NCBI GenBank assembly: GCA_024305405.1
Contig: JAKNDB010000015.1
Coordinates: 61,001 to 125,000 of the forward strand
DNA from: Dirofilaria immitis
Lineage: Eukaryota > Nematoda > Chromadorea > Rhabditida > Onchocercidae
Reading direction: 5' to 3'
DNA length: 64,000 bases
The notes beneath the pieces are model-generated. The model did not search any database. It saw only the letters and a list, made by a program, of their open reading frames with translations, and was not told the origin of the DNA. Of this stretch, positions 35,560-48,269 are shown piece by piece. Each line of letters starts with the position of its first letter. The stretch's first letter is position 1. A program made the position numbers and the translations under genes.

Positions 35560-36790
35560 CTTTCTTAATTTCTTTTTCTTTTTAATTTTCATTCTCGAAT
35601 TCATTTGCTTTTCATTAATTTTCACTCTCGAATTCATCACTTCCTGTTAACTTAAATTTTGAACTTATCTCTCTTTTTAATTTTACTCTCGAATTCATTG
35701 CTTTTCATTAATTTCCACTCTCGAATTCATCACTTCCTGTTAACTTAAATTTTGAACTTATCTCTCTTTTTAATTTTTACTCTCGAATTCGTTGCTTTTC
35801 ATTAATTTCCACTTTCAAATTCATGTTCTCTTGCTAACTTAAATTTTGAGTTTATCATCTTTTGCTAAGTTCTATCCTCGAACTTATCTCTTCCTTTTAA
35901 TTTTCTAATTTATGTTCCCTTGCTAACTTAAATTTTGAACTTATCTCTCTTTGCTAAGTTCCACTCTCGAACTCATCTTTTCTTTCTAACTTATATTTTA
36001 AACTTATCACTTCTTGCTAATTTTCATCCTCCAATTCGTTGCTTTTTCATTAATTTTCACTCTCGAACTCATCTCTTCTTGCTAATTTATATTTTGAACT
36101 TATTACCTCTTGCTAATTTCCACACTCGAACTGATCTCTTCTAGCCTAACTTATATTTGAACTTATCACTTCTTGTTAATTTCCACTCTCGAATTCATTG
36201 CTTCTTCATTAGTTTCTGCTCTCGAATTCGTCTTCTCTCACTAATTTATATTTTTAACCTATCGCCACTCGCCAATTTCCACTCTCGAATTCATTGCTTT
36301 ATTAATTTCTATTCTCGAATTTACTGCTTCTTGCTAACTTCCATTCTCGTGTTTGTTTTTTCTTCAGCAACTTTTGTTCTTGCTTTTACAAACTTCCATT
36401 TTCCAATTCAGTGCTTTTCCATTAATTTCTGCTCTTCTTTCGAATTTATCACTTCTAGTTAATTTCTATTCTCGAGTTTATTGCATTCTCATTAATTGTT
36501 GCTTTCTAATTTATTGCTTCTAACCAATTTTTATTCTCGAATTCTTCACTTCATTAGTAATATTTGTTCTCACTTCATACTACTATTCTAGAATTTACCG
36601 CTTCATTAGCAACTTCTTGTGCTTCGCTTCTTGCAAACTTCTTTTCTCGAATTTATTGCCTCTAACAACTCTGCTTCCGAAATTTATCCCTTCTTGCTAA
36701 CTTCTGTCCTCAAATTTACAACTTGCTATTTAAATTCTGCTCCTCAAATTTGATCGCTTCTTAATAATTTTATTCTCGAATTTAATCCTT
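35560..36790. repeat. 1.2-kb degenerate minisatellite (CACTCTCGAATTCAT)
   Basis: Roughly 35 units of 30-36 bp built on TTAATTTCCACTCTCGAATT followed by CAT(T/C)GCTTCTTGC. The 5' part (35590-35800) also has a longer repeat of about 115 bp. It is richer in G+C than its surroundings. Open frames at 35935-36144 and 36157-36462 are by-products of the repeat. Confidence 0.93.
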
Positions 36791-38383
36791 GTCATAATTA
36801 TGTGCAAGACAGATGTACTTTTGCATAATTATGCAAAAGTATATTATCTTAACTTGTAAATATTTACTTAAAAATATTTTTCAATTCTTGTAAATAATTT
36901 TTTTATTTAAAAATTTTTTACTTACATTTATTAACTATGCTCAGAATTATCGTTTCAATTCTTGAATAAGCTTGCAAACTTTTTTCTCGAAATGAATTAA
37001 ATTCAAACATTTTTTGATGCGAATTATAATGGTTGGCATATTTTCTCATCAGATTTTATGCGAAATATTCAATTCCAAAACTTATAGATTGTATCAAAAT
37101 TGCTTTGTAATAAATTTTTATTCTCAAATTTAATACATTCCATAGTTCAATAGTTATTCTTAAAATTTTTTCAAATATCTCTTTTTTTTTTTGTATAATA
37201 TTTGAGAATATTTTATTAGAAAATAATTTTATAAAAATAAAAAAAAGAAAAGAAAAGAAAAAACGAAGAAATTATTTTTGCTAAGTTAAAGTTTTTATCA
37301 AAAATATTGTAAAATTATTTTAAATTTTATTTATCTGAAAACTCAGATAATTAAATTTTTAATTTATTTTTAAAATTATAATTGTTATCCTTTAATTATT
37401 TGCATTTGCCAAAAAAATGGATAATTTTAGATGGCAACTAATTTTCAAAAATTTTTGATTTATTAATTTAATAAAATTTAAAAATTTTTTTTTGATGATA
37501 AATATATGATGATTAAATTTGATTAATAATAATTTTGAAATTTCAAAAAAAAAAAAAATAGATAAAGAAAAAGAAAATCTTAAATTGATGAAAAATATTG
37601 GATCAATAATTTTTGGTTTTTTTTTGATTTTAATTATATTAATTCTGATAACAACTCAAACAAATATAATTCATTGATAAGTTTTCAAAAGAAATTAAAT
37701 AAAATAATAAAATTTGATAAATAATAATTTTGAAATTTGAAACAAAAAAAAGGAAACTATATCTTTGTTTTTCGATTTCTTATTTTATTTCTATTAATTT
37801 CATTAATTTAATTCCAATTATTGATGTGAAAAATTAAAACTAATTGATTAAATTTTTTATTAATTAATCAAAATTCTTTAAAATATTTCAAATATAACAA
37901 TTATATTTAGAATGTGTAAATAAATAAGTATGTATGTGTCACCTGTAATATCATTATCAGTATATTTGTATTTATAAAGCGATACACTTTTATCAGTAAA
38001 ATTTGAATTCAAAAATCGAAATAATAAATAAAAATGATTTTATGCCTTATTTCTTTTCTTTATTTTTTCCATCTTTTTAAACTTTTTTTAAATCTAAAAT
38101 GACGTAAAAAATAATTTTAGCCGAAAAGAGAAATCATCATTTCCATTTCTTTATCATTATTTATCATTCATAAATCATCATTTCCATTGCTTTATCATTA
38201 TTCTTATCATTCAACGATTGACCCGAATTTCCTTATTTTTTGCCTTCTTTTTTTTGCCATTGACCTCTTTCTTCTAATCTTTTTTTTCTTTTTGTACTTT
38301 TTGTAAGGAAAAAATTAATTTTTTTAATAATTATTAATTCATTTGGGAAATAAAAATAAATAAATAAATTAATTATATTTATA

Positions 38384-38545
38384 TTTATTAATATAATATT
38401 TCGATTAATTATATTTATTAATATAATATTTCGATTAATTATATTTATTAATATAATATTTCGATTAATTATATTTATATTTATTAATATAATATTTCGA
38501 TATACAATTTCGCATAATTAATCGAAATATTATAATATATAAAAA
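38384..38545. repeat. 31/37-bp tandem repeat ending in an inverted copy
   Basis: TATTAATATAATATTTCGAT occurs four times in direct orientation, then AATTAATCGAAATATTATAA (about 38516-38538) is its reverse complement. A stem of about 17 bp can form between the last direct copies and the inverted one. Confidence 0.9.
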
Positions 38546-38637
38546 AATGTTTTGAGAAAAGTAAAGATCAATAAATGTTTAAAAACATTTTCCTTTTTAG
38601 TTTTTTCCATTTTTCTTCCATTTTTTTCTTTTGACTA

Positions 38638-38905
38638 TTTATAATCGGAATTTTAAATATAATTCGATAAATCATTTCAAATATAATTTCAAATTTGCGA
38701 TTATTTCATCAGATTTTTATTTTGCTTTTTTATTTTAATAAAACTTTTCTTTATCATTGATTCTGTCACTTCTTTTTGAATATAATTGGAATTTTAAATG
38801 TAATTTGATAAATCATTTCAAATATAATTTCAAATTCTTGATTATTTTATTAGATTTTTGCATTTTTAATAAAACTTTTCTTTATCACTGATTTTGTTGC
38901 TTGTT
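38638..38905. repeat. About 135-bp tandem duplication
   Basis: ATAAATCATTTCAAATATAA, TCAGATTTTT/TTAGATTTTT and TTTAATAAAACTTTTCTTTA occur twice in order. The second copy has a short deletion. Confidence 0.9.
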
Positions 38906-39203
38906 TTTTTGAAAAATAAAACATTAATGAATTTTTCCTTTTCGAGTTAAAATTAGTAAATTATATATTTTAAAACATTTCCAATTTTTTTTTGGTAAAA
39001 TTTAGCTTAAAAAGTGTAGGATTTCATCATATTAAAGCATTTTTTTTTATTTAAAATATTTATAACTTTTTACTAAAAGTTTATTTTTAAAAAGAAAAAA
39101 ATTATTAATCAATCGATATCTTTTTATTTCCAATATATGCAATAATTAATTACTTAATTTGTAATAAATATGCATCGATATAATTATAAAATGCCTTATT
39201 AAA

Positions 39204-39617
39204 TATCACAATATTTTGGTATATTTTGAAATAACAAATCGATAAAAAACTAATATATGAGACATGAATTTTTGGCCAAATATAATTGCTCCTTGGCTAT
39301 AAATTTCAAATATCAATGTCAGCTCTTTTTTTTTTTTTTTTTTGCAACGATAACAAAAATTCGATTTTTCATTTTCAAATTTTGATGTTTGCGAAGTTTT
39401 TGATATGCCCCGCAAAGATAGACGCCAAAACGAAATAGATCGAAATGAGCAATAGCAATAAAATCTTTTTTTTTTTTTTCATTTATCATTTTCCTCCTTC
39501 TTTAATCCATTCGATATATTTTTATATTTAAATTTAAGATAAGATCCTTCTTTTTTTTCTTATTCCCTCTCTCTCTCTCTCTCTCTCTCTAGAATATCAC
39601 AATATTTTGGTATATGT
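39204..39617. repeat. Exact short repeat at 390-bp distance
   Basis: ATATCACAATATTTTGGTAT occurs at about 39204 and 39595, the second copy inserted between two (TC)n runs. No other part of the surrounding sequence is shared. Confidence 0.85.
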
Positions 39618-40004
39618 CTCTCTCTTTTTTCTCTTTTATGTTACAAAAAAAAAAAGATAAATTCAAAAAATATTTTGAAATTTTAATAAATTTTAAAATA
39701 ATAGCAATTTTTTCTTCATTTGAATATAAATATTTGAAATTAATATATAGGAATTAATTCGAAATACTAAAATAATTTAAATTTATATAATTTTTGAATT
39801 AATATTCCGTGCATTTTATGAGAGATATTCTTTTTTTTGGAATGATTTTAAACTTTTTTTGTTGAATAAATTAAAATAATCAATTTTTTATTTTATCAAA
39901 TAATTAACCAAAAATGTATCATCATTTTTGCCTTACTTTTATCAATAAATTTTCAATAATATCACCGTATTCAATAATCATTTCAGATAATATTTTTTTT
40001 TATA

Positions 40005-40435
40005 AAATAAATTATAATCAACGATTAAAATGTATACATAAGTTTAAGTTTAGTGTAAATAAATTATATCAATGTTTAAAATACATACGTAAATAAAAGC
40101 GTAAATAAATTATATCAACGTTTAAGTTAAACGTAAATAAATTATAATCAACGATTAAATTACATACATAAGTTAAGCATAAATAAATTATAATAAACAA
40201 TTAAAAGTACGTACGTAAGTTAAACGTAAATAAATTACAAACAATTAAAGCATAAGTTAAGCGTAAGTAAATTATAAATTTATACGTAAATTTAAGTTTA
40301 GTATAAATAAAATATATCAATGTTTAATACATATACGTAAATAAAAGCATAAATAAATCATATCAACGTTTAAGTTATGCGTAAATAAATTTATAATCAG
40401 TGATTAAATTACATACGTGATAAGTGAAAATTTTG
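40005..40435. repeat. CGTAAATAAATTATA(A/T)CAACG repeat
   Basis: About nine degenerate units of 40-55 bp: GTAAATAAATTATAATCAAC, GATTAAATTACATACATAAG, TTAAGC. Confidence 0.9.
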
Positions 40436-41984
40436 ACGTAAAATACTTTCTTTTCCTTACGTCAAAATATTATTACTTGAAACGTAAATATTATTGATGT
40501 ATATATAAATATTGATTAAATATTTGTTAAAAAAAAAAAAATTTTGCAACATTTTTCATTTTAACTGTTCATTTTGAAAAGAATATAATAAGCAATCGAA
40601 TTAGTTTGTCGTAGACAAAGTATTTCCTCGATTCTTTCGCTTATTTTATATATATATATATATATATCAGGCAAGCCTGAATCGGTCCCATTTTCATTTC
40701 TTTCATTGCCAATTTTCTGGCCAATGCAATCAACATTTTTACTTGGCCTTCATCTATCTCATTATCCTATACTATTATACATGTATATAGATATATATAT
40801 ATATATTAGCTAAAGTCAATTTTCTTCATTATATATTTTCTTAGGAAAAATAAAAATTAAAAAAAAAAATTGGAATTTCTTTTTTCTTTTTTTTTAATTT
40901 TACTACTTCAATTTATTTAGTCCATTTATTTAGCAATAAAATAAAATATTATAAATTATTGATTTATTCCTAACATTTTAGAATTAAATAATAATAATAA
41001 TAAATTAAATAATTGAATATAAAATAATTTTTCTTTTCAATTATTCAGTTATTCATCATTTGAAGTTAACAAAAAAAAAAAAAAGAAATGTAAAATAAAT
41101 TTTTATTTTGCAGAAAAATCAGAATAAATTTTGAATATTTGATCTTATAATTGTGATTACTGTAATTATTACCGTAATTATCGATAAAATTTGGATGATG
41201 AAATAAAATTTTGTCAATTGTTGAAGAAAAAAGACGAAAATTTTTTATTCATCAAAATCTTCTTTAGTTCAACTATTTTGTTGGTTATTTATTGTTTTCT
41301 TCTTTTTTTTTTGTAATAGCAATATTATTGGTGTAATATTTTATTTTTAATTTTTTTCTATAAACATATTAATTTCAAATTAATTGATTACTTATTAATT
41401 AATCAAATTTTAAATTAATCGATTACTTATTGATTAATCATTAATCAAGTTTTTATTTTTAGAAATGATTTTAAATTTTTGAAAAGTTTTACAAAATTTC
41501 AATTTAAATGTTCTATTTTATCATATAATATTTAGAGTGCTACGAAATGTGTGTATGTTACTAAATGATAGGTGTTGTTTGGTGTATTTATAATTTGATT
41601 ATTTGTTATCACGCTTTATCACATCTTATCAGTGATAATCGATTTTGTTGCAAGAAAACATTTTTTTGTAAATAAATAAGATTATAATAAAAATATTTGA
41701 ATATTTGAGCCCGTGAGAAAAATAAAAAGTTGATAAAAGAGGAAAGAGAAAAAAAAAGGAAAGAAATGATACGAAGGAGGTGGTAAATTTGATATATACG
41801 AGAAAGGACAAGAAATAGTTGGCCTAGTCTGGCTGATACAAGGAGAGAGCAAGGACTGATTTACTGGCTTAAAATCGATCTTGGCTACTTTTATTACTAG
41901 AGCTTGTCGCAGTGGCTTTTTTTACCATTTACTTCTTGCTATCGACAGCAAATGTATTTCTTGTTTAAGCCAAAAAAAACAAGA

Positions 41985-42500
41985 GAAGACAGGAAAAAAA
42001 GTGCCCCAGGCCTTTTATTCATATCAACGCTTTTTGTTTTCCTATTTGAACTTTTGGTTGATCTTATTTGCTATTTAATAAAAGTCAAAATTAAACTGTA
42101 TTATATTATTAGGCGTATATTTTTCCATGGTAAAAAACAAAGAATGAAAAAGAGCCTAGGCTTCATTTACATTACTTTTGTTTTCTTTCTTAAACTTATT
42201 CCTAGAATTTCTTGGCTTATCCTGTTACTTAATTAAATTGAAATTAAATTTTATTGCATTATTAATTACAATCGTTGCATGTTTCCCAAACCAAAAAAGA
42301 AAGGTTAAAAAAGAGCCCCAGGCCTTTTATTTATATTAATTTTATTTTCGCTCGAACATCTTGCTCTGTTCCCACAATTAATGCAAATTAAATTACGAAA
42401 AAATATTATTACATTTCGAGAATTTATGTCTGGCAAATTCTTTTGTCTAAATCATAAAAAAAACGAGCAGAAAGAGAAAGGCAAGCTCTAGGCTTTTTAT
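41985..42500. repeat. About 160-bp repeat with a GCCCCAGGCCTTTT core, 4 copies
   Basis: Cores at about 42002, 42153, 42314 and 42484 (AGCCCCAGGCCTTTTATT, AGCCTAGGCTT, AGCTCTAGGCTTTTTATT), each preceded by AAAAGAAA-type sequence and followed by ATTAAATT spacers. Copies are diverged and the core is unusually GC-rich for this window. Confidence 0.82.
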
Positions 42501-43164
42501 TTTTCATCAGCATTTGATGCATATGGTTTTTTCTTTGACCTAATTTAAATTATTTCATATTTGAATTATTACATATATACTTGTTGACCTGAATTAAATT
42601 GTTTAATATTTAAAATATTAAAAAAATACGGTAGGCTTTTTTTTCTTTTTTAGACACAAATTACAACACCTTGATGAACTAAATAATCTTTTTTCGTTCC
42701 TTTTTTTTTCTTTATTTTTCGTAACTTTTCCTCAAACAAATTTATAGGAAAGGTCAGTAGACCCGGAAATGCTATCATCAAATAATTGTCAATTTTTATT
42801 AAAAATTCTGGCGGAAAAAAAAGCGAAAATATCTTTTTAAAAAATTTTTGATAAAAATTTTTAATTTTATTTTTATTGCGAAATTTTTTATTTTTATTTT
42901 TTAATTTTAATTTTTACAAAAAAAAATTTTTATTTGTAAAATTTAATTTGAATTTATATTTTAGTCATTTTGTTTATTTTATTGATTTTTTTTGTTATAT
43001 AAATGAATTCAGGAAAAGCTTTGACTTCGGGAAAATTTTTATATGTAACCGTATCCGGTAATTATGCAAATGAGCTAGAGTTAAATTCCGGATAATCTTC
43101 GAAAAATCCTATTGATTATGAAGAATAGTAAAGAGGGAAAAAGGAAAGAAAGGAGGAGAGAGAG

Positions 43165-43470
43165 ATAAGATGAGATGGATTGATTTGGTCATCAGGAAAT
43201 GGAAATGTTAGAAGAAAATGAGTAATGGTCGAGATTAGATCATTAAGAGCTGTATGTATGCTAGGAGAAAATATATAATGGTCGAAAATAGATTTGATCA
43301 TCAAGAAATGCATGCTAGAAAATAATGTATGATGGTCGAGAATAGATTTTGGGAAATGGACGTTAAGAAAAAGACCGGCGATAAGAATGTAATGATCATA
43401 GAAATTGGTCATAAGCCTATTAGGAAAGAAGGGAATGGATGAGATAAATGATCGAGAATAGATTTGATTA
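43165..43470. repeat. About 68-bp degenerate repeat (AATGGTCGA(G/A)AATAGATTTGAT)
   Basis: Four to five units with TAATGGTCGAGAATAGATTT, GATCATCAAGAAATG and GCTAGAAAATA. Confidence 0.87.
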
Positions 43471-44334
43471 TTATGTCAAGAAAATAAAAATTTATCATTT
43501 TATGTTAGAAAGTAAGTGAGTGATAAATTTACATAAATCTATTTTAAATAATACAAAAATTGAATTGATAAGATAATTAATTATTATTTTGAATAAAAAT
43601 AAAATCAGAAGTACTGAATAAATAAAAATAAATTAAATAATTCTATTCATTATTGAATAGAAATTAAATTTTTACAAATTTTCTATATACTTTAATTTTT
43701 TTTTGTATCCATATATTTGATGGAATTGAATTAATTTTTTTGCTCTTTTTCATTTCCTATTTAATATTATTTATTAATTTAATGTTTTTTATGTTTTTTT
43801 CTTCTGTTATTTATTTTATAAAACTTTTTTTTCTTTTAAGCTTAACTTTCTTTTTTTATTTTAAAAAATAGGTGCAAAAAGCATTGATAAATCTTAAAAG
43901 TACTAAGATTTATTCAATTGAATGGATATGATTTTTGATGGTTTAAAATAATTGCCTAAGTTTTTTCTTTTTTTTTTTCAAACTGAACTTTTATTCTTTT
44001 TCTCGAGAAAAAAATTGTATCGTCGTTTTAATACCTTTTTGAAATATTATAACTTATCTTGATAAATAACATCATTTTGATTAGTTCAAAGATTATCATA
44101 GCTTTTATTTTTCCAATTTAACTATTTATATCTCGAGAATGAGGAAAAAGGAAATTTGTCAGAATTATTTTGATTTCTCGAGGAACAAAAAAAAAAAGAA
44201 AGTGTCAAAAGAAAATTTGACATATTTGAAATATTAGCATTTTATCTGAACAATATATTTATTATTTTGATCATTTTAACTATTTTCTTTTTATCATACC
44301 TTCGTTTTTTCTTTCCTTTTTTTTAGCTTATCTT

Positions 44335-44605
44335 TTATATTGCGAGGAAAAAGAGAAATACGAAAAATATTTTGATAATTATCAAAAATAAACAAATCAA
44401 CAATTAATATATTTAGAATGTTTACAATCTATTCAAAAATATGCAGCATAGTTTTATCTCGAGAAGTAAAAAGAAGTCCTAACTTTTATAATTGGAAAAA
44501 GAGAAATACGAAAAATATTTTGATAATTTTGAAAATTATCAAAAATAAACAAATTAACAATTAATATATTTAGAATGTTTACGATTTATTCAAAAATGTA
44601 CCACG
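44335..44605. repeat. Recent duplication, about 110 bp
   Basis: AAAGAGAAATACGAAAAATA, AACAATTAATATATTTAGAA and TGTTTACAATCTATTCAAAA occur at about 44345-44450 and again at 44496-44605, with a 9-bp indel and few substitutions. Confidence 0.92.
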
Positions 44606-44937
44606 TAATTTTGATAATTTTTAAATAATTTAATTTACATAATTTATAAATTATCATCGTATTGTTGTAATATTGTTTGTATGATAAAAATTTTATTGAA
44701 ATTATTTATTACTTAATAAAAATGCCAAAAAATTTGTCATTTTTGATTTAAAAAAATTTAATCAATTTATTGATAAGTTTCTAAAAGAAAAAAATTTCTT
44801 CTTCTTGGAAACTTTTCCTTATAAATTCACTATGATGATGATTTAGTTGAAATTTTATTCATTCCATTCTTTCATCAATCGAAAATTTCATCAATTTTAT
44901 TCATCGATTTTCACATTTGTTTATTTAGTAGTTTAAG

Positions 44938-45058
44938 AGGTATAGTAGGGTTTAAGGAAAGTGTAGATAGAAGAGAAAAAGGTAGAATGCTGAAAATTTA
45001 CCTATCTACTTCAACAGGTATATAGATAATATCTTCTATCCTACCATTAAATCCTATT
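44938..45058. other. Imperfect foldback candidate
   Basis: TAGTAGGGTTTAAGG...GTAGATAGAAGA (left) pairs imperfectly with TCTTCTATCCTACCATTAAA (right, near 45032-45056). A second sequence with TTAATCCTATC / GATAGGATTA arms lies at 55846-55918. The two may be related short foldback elements; the evidence is weak. Confidence 0.35.
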
Positions 45059-46405
45059 TCAATTTTAATTTTTGATCAGATTATAATTTTAGATTATTTA
45101 TAAACTTATTAGTTGAGGAAAATAAATAAATTTTATTTATTTCACATTTATATTATTTAATTGAAATTTATTAAATCAAAAAAAAAATGGAACATAATAA
45201 ATTTTAGAAATCAATTAATTAATTGATTTGTGATAAATGATAAATGATAGTTATGATAATAGTAGTATAGGAGCTCATTTATTTTCATATTTTTTTTTCG
45301 CATATTTCTAATTGCTGTAATTTCGTTAATTGAAAACAAGAAACGAATAATAAGAAATTCTAAAAATTAATCAATTAATCGATTTTTGATAAATGATAAA
45401 AGCATTTCCAAGTTGATAGTGGGATAACATGATAGAATTTGATAATGTGTGATAGCGTGTGATAATTTTCTTGTAGAATTATGATCTTGATGTAATAATT
45501 TATTAAAATTATTGATAAAAATTAATTTTAGAAATTGATAATTAATTGATTTCCAATAAAATAACAAAAAATGTTCAAAGACTTTATGATAATATTAAGA
45601 TATGATAATATTTAAGATATGTAGTAACATATTATTACATTACTAATGAATGATATCAAATAATCAATCAATGATATATCAAAATTGACATTTATAAAAT
45701 TAATCAATCTTTGAACTTTCGATAGTTTTTTTTTTTTAACGATAACAACAAAAATTAGTACAAAATTTTTTTACGAAAAAAAAGTATTCAATAATTTATG
45801 GTTTTTGAATAATTCACTTTTTACAACACCTGTACATACCTAATTAATTATCAATTATTTTCATCAATAATGCAATGACCTTTGCCTATGTTATAATATA
45901 ATGACCTTTTTGCTATATGATAATGTAATGACCTCCTTCTTCTCTTTTTTTTATTTAACGCTGTACTCTTTTACGATATCTATTCGATATATCGGAGAGT
46001 GATAACTAATCAAACTTCTTCATTAATAATGATAATATAATAAACCTTTTGCTATGCGATACTATATGTTGACCTATCGTTGTATCATTTCATTTTCTTT
46101 TAAATTATTTTTTTTCTTTTATAATTTCAGGTCAAAAAAAAAATTGTTTGAGAAGAAAATGATTTATGATCGTTGAAAAATACTAATCAAACGCTTCCTT
46201 TTTTTTTTCATTCGTCTCAAATTTTTAGTCATTTGACTAAAAAAAAAAAAAAAAAATAAGCGATAAGATTAAAAGGACGATTGTGATAAATTTGAATCAA
46301 TCCAGTTAATCGATATATATATTTATATATATTAATAAAATATTATTCAAAATTACGCAGTCTAATTTAAATTGCTATTCGAATCCATTCTTTGAAATAT
46401 TTCTA

Positions 46406-46433
46406 ATGGAAAATGTTGGATCATCTGATACAG
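46406..46433 (+). CDS. Gene 2 probable first coding exon
   Basis: Encodes MENVGSSDT and the first base of a Gly codon before GTTATT. The next exon needs exactly one base to start its open frame (G|GA ACA), and this exon supplies it. There is no other support such as a known N-terminus or cap site, so the call rests on phase fit, an ATG and a donor. An upstream exon and another start are possible. Confidence 0.5.
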
Positions 46434-47874
46434 GTTATTATTGATATTAATGATTAAACAAATCATTATTAAGCTTTTTGCTATAATTTTTTTCTTTCTT
46501 TAATTTTATAAATTTTTATCAATGTTATCATTAAATTAATATTAATCATTGTGTCATTATTAAATTTTAGCGCTAAATAATTTCAATTAATAAGATTTTA
46601 AATTTAATCGATAAAATGTAAAATGTTTCATTGGAATTAATCAATTTGATGATAAAATAGATAATTTAAAATATTCAATTATATTTCATTGTTTTAAACA
46701 TTCTAACCAATATTGATTAGAAAATATTGTAACACTGATTAGATTTTAATGATAATAATTGAAGTTTGATTAGTTAAAACATTCAAACAATGATTAGAAC
46801 ATTCAAACAATGATTGGAATATTCTAACACTTTATTTAAAACATTCTAACATCTGATTAGATTTAGTGATAATACTTGAATTTTGATGATAGCAAAATAT
46901 GATAATAAGATAACGAAAAAGATTTTATCATAGAAAAGTAAATTCTCGAAAAATAAATTAATTAATAAATTATTGCAATTTAATCCATTCTTTTCTTTTA
47001 CCTCTTATTATTTTAAAAAAAATTTTGATAAATTTGAAAAATAAATTTTATTTTATAAAATAATTTTTAGCAACCCAAAATTAGGATTTAAAAGGTAAAA
47101 TGATAAAATTAAGGAAAATACTCACATCTTGTAACATCAGATAATATTAGATAATCAAATAGTACAATAGGTAACATAAGGTAATATTCACGTTAGGTAG
47201 CATATCAGGTAACATTAGGTAATATATTCTCGTACTTGGCAACACATTCCCACCATACGTATTGTTCAGGTAACATTAGATAATATTAACATCAGGAACA
47301 CATCAATAATAATTCACATCAGGTTAACATTAGACAATATTCACAACAGGTAGCAATCAGATCACATCAGATAATATTAGGTAATATTCACAACAGGTAG
47401 CACATCAGATAACATTAGACAATATGTGCAATCGGTATTAATCAGATAACATTAGATAATATTCACATCAGATAGCAAATCAGGCAATACTTACATCAGA
47501 TAGCACATTAGGTAACATTATATATTCTTAAGAAAAATCAGGTGAAAAAGTTAGGTAAATATCAAATAATATTCATATTGGGTTGCACATCGAGTAATAA
47601 ATCATAACAGGTAGCACATCAGGTAATATCAAGCAATACTTACATTACTTATTAATAGAAATAGCCTATTTATAGGATTATTTGATAGGTAAGAGTTTTT
47701 CCTTTAAAAAATAATCACAAGATAATTTCATAATAATTCTGATAAATTATCACAAATTGAAAATAACGAATTATACATTTATACCTACCGTAATAATATT
47801 TGAATCAAATTTTTGTAGGAAAAAAAAAACAAAAACAAAAAAATTTGATCAAAAATTTTTATACAATTTCGTAG
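46434..47874 (+). repeat. Gene 2 intron 1 with ACATCAGGTAACATTAG array (about 47120-47660)
   Basis: From about 47120 to 47660 the intron consists of 20-27-bp units such as CACATCAGGTAACATTAG and ATAATATTCACATCAGGTAG. Many units contain CAGGTA or TAGGTA, close to the 5' splice consensus. A smaller ATTCTAACA/ATTCAAACA repeat is at about 46690-46860. Confidence 0.88.
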
Positions 47875-48028
47875 GAACAATATTACGTTTGTTAGATCCA
47901 CCACGATCATTATGGGAATCATCATCTGGAGGTCAATTATCATGCTACGGTAGCTTAACCGCATCAACATCATCAATTTGTGCTTCAACAATTCATCGAC
48001 AAAAATTATCCAATACACCTGCTTATGA
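47875..48028 (+). CDS. Gene 2 exon 2
   Basis: Encodes GTILRLLDPPRSLWESSSGG, then a Ser/Thr-rich stretch (SLTASTSSICAST) ending NTPAYE. Acceptor TTTCGTAG; donor GA|GTACGT. 154 nt, phase 1 in, 2 out. Base composition is clearly less AT-rich than around it. I do not recognise the sequence. A minus-strand open frame over the same bases is a shadow. Confidence 0.8.
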
Positions 48029-48269
48029 GTACGTATTTCAACTTTTATTGCCAAGTTTCTTTTCTTTTCTTTTTTTCTTATCTAAGTTTAATATTTTTAT
48101 GATAATTTTATTGTCAATTATTTATTTGTAAATGGGAAGAACTTTTTTCGATTATTATCATTAATTAAATGATAATCAATTAATCGATAATTTTTCTTTC
48201 CTATGCTTAATAATGAATATTGATTGTTTGGTATTTTATCGATTTCTTGTTTTCATATTTATTAATTCC

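Larger units (their letters stand above)
30998..46405. other. Intergenic region without a supportable gene
   Basis: 15.4 kb between the Evi5 stop and the probable first coding exon of the next gene. It includes the Evi5 3' UTR and the promoter and 5' UTR of gene 2, neither of which I can delimit. Short open frames here lack splice context, domains and conservation, and several are made of tandem repeats. Stretches not named separately are plain AT-rich sequence. Confidence 0.75.

Noticed and set aside
35935..36462. Two open frames with N-L-S-L-L-A-N-F-H-S-type repeats
   Set aside because: By-products of the CACTCTCGAATTCAT minisatellite.
41629..42236. Overlapping short open frames on both strands
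   Set aside because: They overlap the GCCCCAGGCC repeat region; hydrophobic AT-rich translations without domains.
42748..42838. Exon-like open stretch (RSVDPEMLSSNNCQFLLKIL)
   Set aside because: It follows an ATAG, but no good donor, no neighbour exon in phase and no recognisable family.
47785..48054. Minus-strand 89-codon open frame
   Set aside because: It is the shadow of gene 2 exon 2, which has correct splice sites and phase on the plus strand.
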